DNA of 5,355 nucleotides from Hungatella sp. UBA3147 (GCA_002365025.1 DEYX01000045.1:1-5355); one strand, 5' to 3'; positions 1-5,020 are shown, counted from the first letter of the stretch. Notes: a model not told the origin generated them from the letters alone. Translations and numbers: made by a program.

Positions 1-220
1 TACCACTACGTTCAAGACTGACTGTAGAATTGAGGGTATATAGTGATGGGAAGGTATGCGCTGGAAAATCAGCCAAATCACAAATGTCTATATCTTCCGT
101 CGGGATATGTAGTAAGGAATGCCGGTTGTTTAAATAAGTAATGTAATCATCACCGGGAAATAAAATCACTGGGTTAGTCGTAATTAAATCAAAGTAATTG
201 TCATCCAAAACTTTTTTCAT
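1..220 (-). CDS. Partial S8 (subtilisin-like) family peptidase, N-terminus only
   Basis: An open frame starts at the ATG at 220-218 and runs off the left edge after 73 codons without a stop. The start has a clear ribosome site, AAGGAG about 8 bases upstream. The visible protein begins MKKVLDDNYFDLI and contains NRHSLLHIPTEDIDICDL and then FPSLYTLNSTVSLERSG. From memory this matches the prodomain-like N-terminus of the S8 peptidases common in Lachnospiraceae and related to the clostridial spore-germination (Csp) proteases. In those proteins the catalytic Asp/His/Ser domain follows, and it would lie outside the window. There is no signal peptide at the start. The gene reads leftward, away from the phage genes, and is probably host chromosome flanking the prophage. 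The family call is recognition by eye. The reading frame itself is well supported by the RBS and the open length. Confidence 0.6.
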   Translation of the reverse strand, partial: MKKVLDDNYFDLITTNPVILFPGDDYITYLNNRHSLLHIPTEDIDICDLADFPAHTFPSLYTLNSTVSLERSG

Positions 221-372
221 AGTTAAGTCTCCTTACTAATACTGACAGTAACAACCATGAAATAGATACTTTCTAAAACCAGTGTGCGCCGGTTTCACTG
301 CTGGGGTGGTATACTTGTTAAATGATATGACAGAAGAAGGAAAAGTATGTAGGCTTGACTTCTTTAATTGAT
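221..372. other. Non-coding region upstream of the S8-like gene
   Basis: I see no convincing gene in either direction. The minus strand, which leads into the S8-like gene, has a weak hairpin at 276-295 (AAACCGG, loop CGCACA, CTGGTTT, with one G-U pair) followed by a single short T run. It could be part of the 5' leader. A possible minus-strand -10 (TATACC, 312-307) has no well-spaced -35. The promoter of the S8-like gene probably lies here, but I cannot place it. Confidence 0.4.
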
Positions 373-513
373 CTAATACAAAGCATACTTGCCTATACAG
401 CTTTCTGTTACCTCAGACCCCTTAATCGAAAATAACGGAACATTATATTCGCTCATCATAAGTTTCTTCAATATACTCCGAATCTTATTCACAGATGGGT
501 TCGCCCAAAGCAT
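373..513 (-). other. Unrecognised ORF fragment, 46 codons
   Basis: The minus strand has an open stretch from an ATG at 513-511 to a TAG at 375-373. It encodes MLWANPSVNKIRSILKK, later NVPLFSIKGSEVTES, and ends GKYALY. Nine more in-frame codons (FYYDVIKKE) precede the ATG after a TAA, and the composition looks protein-like rather than random. The GGAG before the ATG touches it with no spacing, so this is not a good start. I think it is the tail of a broken gene that lost its front, perhaps at a prophage or deletion boundary. I do not recognise the family. A chance ORF is also possible at this length. Confidence 0.25.
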
Positions 514-576
514 CTCCTTCTTAATAACATCATAATAAAATTATGATAGACTAGATGTGAATTTGAGAATAGGCAT

Positions 577-610
577 TAAAAGGGCTCCGGCACGGATTAC
601 CGGAGTCCTC
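577..610 (-). terminator. Intrinsic terminator at the end of the phage late transcript
   Basis: Arms at 582-590 and 600-608 form a nine-pair stem with one non-Watson-Crick position (GGGCTCCGG and CCGGAGTCC) around a nine-base loop. Read on the minus strand it is followed by TTTTAAT, a usable U tract. It lies about 95 bases beyond the stop of the terminase-lysin fusion, where the lysis module of a prophage normally ends. On the plus strand the stem is followed only by TCTAT, so minus-strand use is more likely. Confidence 0.6.
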
Positions 611-659
611 TATGAATGGAGTAATATATGAATGAGTGGAATGGCTTGCCTCACACTAT

Positions 660-688
660 ATTATATGCACTGCTTTCGGGAATGACAC
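660..688 (-). promoter_or_regulatory. Promoter-like pair beyond the fusion gene
   Basis: The minus strand has GTGTCA (688-683), a 17-base spacer and a perfect TATAAT (665-660). The -35 matches TTGACA at four of six positions. The ten bases GAAAGTGTCA here (692-683) also occur in the late promoter region (2884-2875). A transcript from here would run only about 45-80 bases before meeting the terminator at 577-610, so it would be a short RNA or simply a relic. The match is suggestive only. Confidence 0.35.
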
Positions 689-703
689 TTTCTGTTCTTT
701 TGT

Positions 704-1090
704 TCACTTTGTCAGTCCCGGATACTGCAGCGCCCCATTATGATCCGGCGTGAGCATCACGGGTTCAGTAGTCATTCTTCCATCTTTGTCCAGGTAATAC
801 CAATCGCCATTATACTTATACCATTTGTTTGAAATCATGATTCCGGCACCATCAAACCAGTACCACTTACCATCAGAATCTAAGTACCATGCGTTCCGTA
901 TTGTCTCACCAGAGTTTCCTAAGTAAAAACGCCATCCGGCCGGCTCTGTTTCATCAAGGAACTTTTTAAGCCAGTGGTGTGGATATTCTGGATTTAATAC
1001 TCCGTCAAAGCAGCTATATGGTTTATCAAGTCTTGATTTTAAAAGCTGAAACACTTCCTGATTCCATTCTGCAACCTCATCACCATACAC
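704..1090 (-). CDS. Chimeric ORF: terminase large subunit fragment fused to endolysin cell-wall-binding tail
   Basis: This 128-residue open frame joins two unrelated phage proteins. Residues 1-47 are terminase large subunit: YGDEV at the start is the Walker B motif, and NPEYPHHW (33-40) is the conserved Asn-Pro...His-Trp stretch of PBSX-type terminases. From about residue 51 the sequence is aromatic and glycine-rich (GWRFYLGNSGE, WYLDSDGKWYWFDGAG, WYKYNGDWYYLDKDGRM), the pattern of choline-binding-type cell-wall repeats. It ends LQYPGLTK, a tail typical of clostridial amidase and lysozyme endolysins. The join is in frame, so a deletion fused the two genes and removed everything between them. 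The frame opens only because a TAA at 1096-1094 breaks the terminase. Its GTG (1090) has no ribosome site at proper distance; the nearest GAGG is about 16 bases away. It is probably not translated well and has no catalytic domain of either parent. Confidence 0.75.
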   Translation of the reverse strand: MYGDEVAEWNQEVFQLLKSRLDKPYSCFDGVLNPEYPHHWLKKFLDETEPAGWRFYLGNSGETIRNAWYLDSDGKWYWFDGAGIMISNKWYKYNGDWYYLDKDGRMTTEPVMLTPDHNGALQYPGLTK

Positions 1091-1450
1091 GTATTAAAAC
1101 GAGGCACCTCGAATCTTGGAAACCTGGCTCACCTTTTCGGCACCTAGGCAATAAGCGTTTTCTCCAAATAACCTGCATACATTCCGGTTATTGATCTTTC
1201 CAACAAGCGCTTGCCCAAATTTATCTCGCATAGGGGTTAGCACATTACGCTCAATTGTTTCCTTTGTAACGCCAAGGATTACATTCAGCCCATCTTTTCC
1301 TGCTCACTCCCTTATCCGGGAAGGAATTATCATATCAGTATCAATTTAAGTTTTTCCAGAACGTGTCGCCCCCGATTTAAAGTTCCACCGCTGATTGGCA
1401 TTGAGTACATATTCAATCTGCTTTTTGCTGTATAAATCATTTATCTGCAT
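943..1450 (-). pseudogene. terL: Terminase large subunit (PBSX type), N-terminal remnant with three nonsense codons
   Basis: A single frame from the ATG at 1450-1448 reads as the ATPase half of a phage packaging motor. It begins MQINDLYSKKQIEYVLNANQ, followed by the Walker A motif SGATRSGKT (residues 26-34). It later shows LGVTKETIERNVLTPMRDKF, a conserved segment LFGENAYCLGAEKV, and Walker B VYGDE (121-125). The frame is interrupted by TAA at 1348-1346 (codon 35), TGA at 1306-1304 (codon 49) and TAA at 1096-1094 (codon 119). No indel is needed, since the frame is the same before and after each stop. About 167 codons remain before the in-frame join to lysin sequence. PBSX-type large subunits usually exceed 400 residues, so the whole nuclease domain is gone. 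The start overlaps the restored end of the small subunit by 14 bases, the normal terS-terL arrangement. The gene cannot make a working motor. Confidence 0.85.
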
Positions 1451-1531
1451 CTGCCATCAGTTCCTTTACTGTTTTAAGGGTTTCATCGAGCATACCAAGG
1501 CCCGTTTTTTCCGTATCATCATCATTGCCTT

Positions 1532-2314
1532 TTAGCTTATTGTCTGCGCCTTAATCTGCGCTATCCTGGCCCGTTGTTCCGCCGTTGCCATGTCCATATG
1601 ATCTGTAAGCCAGTTAAGGGCCTTCATGCGGTCAGCAAGCTTTATACTTGCACCGTCCTTACCTTGCTTCACCTCAGATATGATCGTGCCGTCTACGTCC
1701 GAGCTTTCACGGAATTTCACGGTGTTTACTATCTTTGTGAGTGCTTCTCCCGTTTCCTTATCAACCACTGGCCCAAACGCTCCCATCACAGGGACTTCTT
1801 CTTGCCCGAACGTCAGATAGTCCGTGATATCAGAAAAGGCTATATCCATGTACTTCTGGAAGATATCCGCCTCACTCAGAAATGCTTTGGAATACCGTTC
1901 CTCTTTTAGCCTCATGACTTCCTCCCTCACACTGGGATTTGCTAGGAGCTTACACCCTTCTACGTTTGCAGCCGCATAACTTACTCCATACGCTTTCTTG
2001 TAGCTCTGAGTTGCATTAAAAGACTTGCTATAATAAATACAAAAAAGCCGTTGCTTATCGGTTAAGTCCTCATTACTCATTACTGACTCAATCTCTTTAG
2101 CTACCGCTTTCATTTCCGCTTTGTTGCGTTTCATTTTCTTTGCAACGTTGCATTCTTTTTCCTGCGTTGCGTTGCAACTCCATCTCCCTCTATTCTTCCA
2201 TGACCGGACCGTTCCCTCTGGTACATCTAAGCGGCTGGCTATATCTTTTAGCATTATACCGCTCTCATAGAGTTCTCTGGCTTTCTCTTTAATCTCATCT
2301 GGTGCTCTTGCCAA
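1532..2314 (-). CDS. terS: Phage terminase small subunit, C-terminus truncated by a frameshift
   Basis: The small subunit recognises phage DNA and feeds it to the large subunit for packaging. Residues 1-45 form an N-terminal helix-turn-helix with the hallmark LPEGTVRSWKNR-like stretch (here DVPEGTVRSWKNRGRW). Residues 80-260 are the Terminase_2 domain, with LTDKQRLFCIYY, FNATQSYKKAYG, LANPSVREEVMRL and a C-terminal DRMKALNWLTDHMDM segment. The start is TTG (2314-2312), because a TGA lies two codons upstream; GAGG sits nine bases before it. The frame stops at 1532 after KAQTIS. The other frame continues DNKLKGNDDDTEKTGLG to a TGA at 1439-1437, and adding one base near 1540/1541 restores the usual KAQTDKLKG. 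The original protein was therefore about 292 residues and has lost about 32. The lost tail overlapped terL by 14 bases, as in intact phages. A truncated protein may still fold, but its partner is dead. Confidence 0.88.
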   Translation of the reverse strand: MARAPDEIKEKARELYESGIMLKDIASRLDVPEGTVRSWKNRGRWSCNATQEKECNVAKKMKRNKAEMKAVAKEIESVMSNEDLTDKQRLFCIYYSKSFNATQSYKKAYGVSYAAANVEGCKLLANPSVREEVMRLKEERYSKAFLSEADIFQKYMDIAFSDITDYLTFGQEEVPVMGAFGPVVDKETGEALTKIVNTVKFRESSDVDGTIISEVKQGKDGASIKLADRMKALNWLTDHMDMATAEQRARIAQIKAQTIS

Positions 2315-2349
2315 GCCTCACCACCTCACTTGTTTCGTTTTTTGCTATA

Positions 2350-2559
2350 TCAATTAAACCGGTTCTTTATCCGGGATTCAAGCTGATCGAATTCGTGCTG
2401 CACATTATCAATTTTAAACCGCCTTCCGGTGAATTCTTTATTGATACTCATGTAAGTATCCACCATCTTACTCCGGTGCTTTATCAGTTTCGTTTCATAA
2501 GTCATTTCCCTGATTACAACCCGTACAATTCTGATATAGGCCCATAATTCTCTTAACAT
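2350..2559 (-). CDS. Small hypothetical phage protein, 69 aa
   Basis: The ORF lies between the tRNA-like gene and terS, 35 bases upstream of terS, on the same strand. I chose the ATG at 2559 (MLRELWAYIRIVRVVIREM) because AAAGGAA stands about seven bases before it. A GTG ten codons upstream (2589) has no well-placed ribosome site. The protein is basic and probably helical. Residues 5-18 are rich in aromatic and branched residues, but Arg and Glu interrupt them, so a membrane segment is unlikely. No domain is recognised. Small basic or HNH-type proteins often precede terminases in Firmicutes phages, but there is no HNH motif here. It is probably a real gene given position and RBS; its function is unknown. 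Confidence 0.6.
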   Translation of the reverse strand: MLRELWAYIRIVRVVIREMTYETKLIKHRSKMVDTYMSINKEFTGRRFKIDNVQHEFDQLESRIKNRFN

Positions 2560-2651
2560 ATCTTTTCCTTTCTTCTCAAAAGAAAACACCCACCTATGGT
2601 TACACCACGGCAGGCATTCTCAAAAGGAGGTGTCTATTAAGTTTGGCTGAA

Positions 2652-2725
2652 TCCGCGCACCTGGGCTTGAACCAGGGTTTCCAGTCAGGGGGATTACTGT
2701 TGTTCTGCCGCTGAACTATGCGCCG
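2652..2725 (-). tRNA. tRNA-like gene with abnormal C-rich anticodon loop (possibly Gly-CCC-like)
   Basis: The minus strand folds as a 74-base tRNA. The acceptor stem is CGGCGCA with TGCGCGG (six of seven pairs, G-G mismatch at the second). T8 A9 are present, followed by D arm GTTC-AGCGGCA-GAAC with the conserved GG, and T arm CCTGG-TTCAAGC-CCAGG with a perfect stem and canonical loop. The anticodon arm is odd: CAGT pairs with ACTG around a ten-base loop AATCCCCCTG, or an eight-base loop if an A-G pair closes it. Placing the conserved T before the anticodon gives CCC (glycine), but the next base is C rather than a purine. The discriminator is A and no CCA is encoded. It is either a degenerate tRNA or an expanded-loop variant. 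It sits between the late promoter and terS, where prophages can carry tRNA genes. The D and T arms make tRNA ancestry likely; charging and function are uncertain. Confidence 0.55.
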
Positions 2726-2841
2726 ATATGCCGGTTGTCCGGCATGCCCTTATTGTTTTGAATACGGTCTATTAAGGGATAACTTTTAGACCTTGGCATT
2801 ACATGAGTGATTTGTTTGGATTTGCTGTACAGTTTTTCCAT
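2716..2841 (-). CDS. Possible leaderless small ORF, 41 aa
   Basis: An ATG at 2841-2839 lies five bases after the TATAAT at 2851-2846, so transcription would begin at or next to the A of the start codon and the message would have no ribosome site. The frame runs MEKLYSKSKQITHVMPRSK to NRHIGA and stops at a TAG formed by bases 8-10 of the tRNA-like gene. It is basic and shows no domain. Translation would pass through the hairpin at 2728-2745. It may be coincidental. I list it because the frame is open throughout the leader and the start coincides with the predicted transcript start. Confidence 0.25.
   Translation of the reverse strand: MEKLYSKSKQITHVMPRSKSYPLIDRIQNNKGMPDNRHIGA
2728..2745 (-). 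repeat. Perfect 7-bp hairpin next to the tRNA-like 5' end
   Basis: ATGCCGG (2728-2734) and CCGGCAT (2739-2745) form a perfect stem with a four-base loop. On the minus transcript it ends two bases before the first base of the tRNA-like gene at 2725. No T run follows in either direction that would make it a clear terminator. It may help define the 5' processing site or be a leader structure. Confidence 0.5.
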
Positions 2842-2845
2842 TTTA

Positions 2846-2892
2846 ATTATATCATAGGACCCCCGTGACAAACGTGACACTTTCACTTGACA
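2846..2892 (-). promoter_or_regulatory. Putative phage late promoter with repeated TGTCA(CG) boxes
   Basis: The minus strand carries a perfect TATAAT (2851-2846). Upstream are two exact TGTCACG boxes (2879-2873 and 2870-2864), nine bases apart start to start, and a third TGTCA (2892-2888) inside the end of the activator gene. TTGTCA (2871-2866) resembles a -35 but lies only 14 bases from the -10, too close for ordinary sigma-A use. The next box is 23 bases away, too far. This spacing suggests an activator or phage-specific factor binding the boxes; the sigma/RinA-like gene immediately upstream is the natural candidate. The promoter would serve the tRNA-like gene, terS and terL. Placement is by motif only. 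Confidence 0.55.
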
Positions 2893-3338
2893 CGCATAAA
2901 TCTAGAGAATTTTTGCTTGCAGGCTTCTTCTGTATATCCTTCTCCCATGGCTGATGCAACATCTTTCCAGGTCATTCCGTCGATGCAGCTAAACAAGAGG
3001 ATATTTCTAAGTTCACTTTCTTCCAGGCTGTATATGTATGATTCTACATCAATTACTCTTTTTTCAAGATCAACCACATGCAGTTCCTTTTTGGCTCTCC
3101 GTTCTCTCAATTCTGCTCTTTTTTTATTTATGTCCTGGTAATCACCATTTCCTCGTATTATGCAAATCCCTAATGGTTTCTTCCCTCGCTTCCCTTTAGT
3201 TACAATGTCTGTTACTTCTCTTTCCGTGGGAATCATGCTGTCAATCTCTCTTTGCATTTTGTCGATCCGGATCTCTTCTGCTTCAATCTCTTTTTTTATG
3301 GAGAGATATTGTTTTAGAATATTCTTATCCAGCTCCAT
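2883..3338 (-). CDS. Sigma-70 region 4-like / RinA-type phage late transcription activator
   Basis: Proteins of this kind switch on the packaging and structural genes of Firmicutes phages. The 151-residue protein starts at the ATG at 3338-3336, preceded by GGAGG at seven bases; a GTG five codons earlier (3353) would lie upstream of that site and is rejected. Residues 1-110 are charged and helical with coiled-coil character (IKKEIEAEEIRIDKMQREID, KKRAELRERRAKKELHVVDL). The last 40 residues form a helix-turn-helix like sigma-70 region 4: ILLFSCIDGMTWKDVASAMG, then TEEACKQKFSRFM as the recognition helix. The length fits the DUF1492/RinA-type activators. It overlaps the upstream gene by 14 bases, so the two are translationally coupled. 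The gene ends at a TGA within the TGTCA-box region, just upstream of the promoter it probably controls. The general role is likely; exact family membership is not proven. Confidence 0.75.
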   Translation of the reverse strand: MELDKNILKQYLSIKKEIEAEEIRIDKMQREIDSMIPTEREVTDIVTKGKRGKKPLGICIIRGNGDYQDINKKRAELRERRAKKELHVVDLEKRVIDVESYIYSLEESELRNILLFSCIDGMTWKDVASAMGEGYTEEACKQKFSRFMRVK

Positions 3339-3576
3339 GAACTTTCCTCCCACTTGCTAATAACTCAAATCTTGCTGCATTCCATTTTAATTCGAAAAGA
3401 TCTTCTTCTTTATCCTCTGGTATAAAAAGATATTTTCCCTGGTATCTTGTCTGCTGATCTGCATAAACAGACACCTTATTCTTTGAAACCCCTAATAGCT
3501 TTTCTGCCGCCTCTGCCGTGTAACTCCCTATCCTTTCATTATCGGCGTAGACGCTATATATTTTCTTTGCTCCCAT
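3325..3576 (-). CDS. Small phage protein with NUMOD/HTH-like domain, 83 aa
   Basis: It starts at the ATG at 3576 with a consensus AGGAGG six bases upstream; that site lies in the last codons of the preceding gene, whose stop is one base away. The segment GSYTAEAAEKLLGVSKNKVS (residues 17-36) followed by YQGKYLFIP resembles the small helix-turn-helix modules (NUMOD1-like) in many phage proteins: a short beta element, a helix-turn-helix, then an aromatic basic strand. The C-terminus is charged (DKEEDLFELKWNAARFELL). It overlaps the late activator gene by 14 bases. A DNA-binding accessory role in late control is plausible from context, but it is inferred only. Confidence 0.7.
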   Translation of the reverse strand: MGAKKIYSVYADNERIGSYTAEAAEKLLGVSKNKVSVYADQQTRYQGKYLFIPEDKEEDLFELKWNAARFELLASGRKVHGAG

Positions 3577-3577
3577 G

Positions 3578-3823
3578 CTATTCCTCCTGTCTTATAATAG
3601 CCTCTATTTCCTTTTCGATATTATCCATAGCCCTCCACATATGCTGTGCTTCCTTCTTCTGATCCAGATTATGTGTATGTACCATAGTGTCACTGTAGCT
3701 TTGTTTATAGATTGCCACTGTATCCCTTATTTGCCTGATCTGGCTATCTTTAGATTCTAACTCATTAGCCTGTAATCGGCATATCTGATTTAAGTGGTCC
3801 ATCTTCATTTCTGCCGCTGTCAA
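3578..3823 (-). CDS. Small coiled-coil phage protein, 81 aa
   Basis: The gene follows the recombinase after a 14-base gap. It uses TTG (3823-3821) as start, with AAGGAGG nine bases upstream; the AAGGAGG begins in the recombinase stop codon region. The protein is almost wholly helical and charged. Residues 9-35 (HLNQICRLQANELESKDSQI onward) and 60-80 (AQHMWRAMDNIEKEIEAIIR) have heptad-like spacing of hydrophobic residues, so it is probably a coiled-coil oligomer. There is no recognised domain, signal or membrane segment. The tight packing, one base before the next start, indicates a real operon member. Function is unknown. Confidence 0.65.
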   Translation of the reverse strand: MTAAEMKMDHLNQICRLQANELESKDSQIRQIRDTVAIYKQSYSDTMVHTHNLDQKKEAQHMWRAMDNIEKEIEAIIRQEE

Positions 3824-3837
3824 GCTCTATCGCCTCC

Positions 3838-4845
3838 TTATGCTCCAATGCTCATATATCTGTTATGTACCTGTCTCAGATGCTCACCGTTGGCAGCCGC
3901 ATAGAATCCAAGTGTTGTCGATGCGTCCTTGTGTCCAAGTATCTGCTGAATATCCTCAATGGCACAATCTTTGATTCTAAGGGTAGTTGCCATAGTCTTG
4001 CGGAAAAGGTGAGGATATACCCGGCGTTTTAATCCTGCCTTTTCTCCTATCTGCTTAATAACCAACCTTAACCCGTCCTCATTGACTGCATTGTGTGGTG
4101 CTCTTACCCTTGCAAACAAGGCTTCGCTACTATCCTTCCTGAAGGCCAGATACTTTTCCAGGTGGACCTTTGCTACATCGTTGAGATACACCGTCCGGTA
4201 ATCTGAGGTCTTATGAGCATATATAACGATCTCCCCGGTACTCCAGTCAATGTCCTGCTTGCGGATCTGCGGCACTTCTCCGATTCTCACGCCTGTGCTG
4301 AGTAAGAACTCCATCAAGGCCCGCTCTCTTGGATTTGTACAAGCCACTCTCAGCCGCTCAATCTCTACACCTTTTAGGTAATCTATAGGTGGTTTACGTT
4401 CTTTTTTAACAGGTACAGCTTCAACCGGGTTAGTATTGATAACCCCATGCTTACGGAACCATGTGAATACTGCTGAGAGGAAGCGGCGCTCATTGTTTAC
4501 GGTCCTGACTGAATTACCCTTTCCGGCATACATGTCCAGGTAATACTTGATATCCACCGCTGTGATATGGCGAATGTTCTTGTCTGTGACGCAGAGCATG
4601 TTTTTCATGGCTCCCATATATGCCCTGATAGTCTTATTGCTCAGCCCGTCTTTCTTGACATTCATTTCATAGAGCTGCAGCAAGTAGATATTATCGTCCA
4701 ATTCCGTTGATAGCTCTGTTTCCTTCTTCTCAACCTCCACATAATACAGAGCCTTTATGATTACCGTTTCTAGTATTCTTAATGTCTCAGTATTGATATG
4801 CGGCTCCATCTGCATTAGTATTTCATTGATTATCCTCTCTTTCAT
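3838..4845 (-). CDS. Tyrosine-type site-specific recombinase / integrase (XerC/D-like)
   Basis: Enzymes of this family cut and rejoin DNA at two specific sites through a covalent tyrosine intermediate, here probably for phage integration or excision. The 335-residue protein has an N-terminal SAM-like DNA-binding domain (about 50-135) and a full catalytic domain. All expected residues are present: R187 in TGVRIGE, K212 in HKTSDYRTVYL, H279 and R282 in HLFRKTMATT, H305 in LGHKD and the nucleophile Y315 in TLGFYA. Length is normal and no break is seen. The ATG (4845) has AAGGGGG about eight bases upstream. It heads an operon of four genes running into the late activator. The N-terminal 45 residues are extra compared with XerD. 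The sequence shows an active-looking enzyme; whether it serves as the phage integrase or as a second, late recombinase is not clear from the window. Confidence 0.92.
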   Translation of the reverse strand: MKERIINEILMQMEPHINTETLRILETVIIKALYYVEVEKKETELSTELDDNIYLLQLYEMNVKKDGLSNKTIRAYMGAMKNMLCVTDKNIRHITAVDIKYYLDMYAGKGNSVRTVNNERRFLSAVFTWFRKHGVINTNPVEAVPVKKERKPPIDYLKGVEIERLRVACTNPRERALMEFLLSTGVRIGEVPQIRKQDIDWSTGEIVIYAHKTSDYRTVYLNDVAKVHLEKYLAFRKDSSEALFARVRAPHNAVNEDGLRLVIKQIGEKAGLKRRVYPHLFRKTMATTLRIKDCAIEDIQQILGHKDASTTLGFYAAANGEHLRQVHNRYMSIGA

Positions 4846-4956
4846 TTACACTTCCCCCTTTGAAAAAGCTGTACCTATAGTTTCATTGTTTCTACTCCTG
4901 AAAATACTCGTTTGCTGTAATTCTTATGGTGATTCTTCTTTCTGATTCTGTTTTAC

Positions 4957-4985
4957 TTGAATTTCAAATGTTTTAGTTATAAAAT
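4957..4985 (+). promoter_or_regulatory. Probable sigma-A promoter of the divergent small gene
   Basis: TTGAAT (4957-4962) and TAAAAT (4980-4985) are separated by 17 bases, matching the consensus at four and five positions. The region is very A/T-rich. Transcription would start near 4992, about 30 bases before the gene at 5021. Confidence 0.45.
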
Positions 4986-4999
4986 ATTGTTATATCAAT
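4986..4999 (+). promoter_or_regulatory. Imperfect palindrome at the predicted start site; possible operator
   Basis: ATTGTTATATCAAT is symmetric at 12 of 14 positions and covers the predicted transcription start of the divergent gene. A repressor bound there would block that promoter. In A/T-rich DNA such palindromes arise easily by chance, so this is a weak call. Confidence 0.25.
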
Positions 5000-5020
5000 A
5001 AAATTACGGAGGTATAAATC

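Noticed and set aside
628..753. Plus-strand 41-codon ORF with GGAG six bases upstream and a hydrophobic stretch
   Set aside because: It overlaps the coding end of the lysin tail antisense and has no visible promoter; the RBS match is probably chance.
979..1194. Plus-strand ORF of 71 codons
   Set aside because: It is the antisense shadow of the terminase remnant, with no ribosome site or domain.
1574..1909. Plus-strand ORF of 111 codons
   Set aside because: Antisense to the well-supported small terminase gene; Cys- and His-rich shadow composition.
2887..3141. Plus-strand ORFs opposite the late activator and the small operon genes
   Set aside because: Serine- and leucine-rich translations are the expected shadow of charged helical proteins on the other strand; no RBS.
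4757..4945. Plus-strand ORF of 62 codons with hydrophobic translation
   Set aside because: It covers the recombinase start antisense and has no ribosome site; hydrophobic content arises from the A/T-rich complement.
533..5004. AATAAAATTA shared by the left (about 535-544) and right (about 4997-5006) flanks as a possible att repeat
   Set aside because: Only ten A/T-rich bases, expected by chance, and the surrounding bases do not match.
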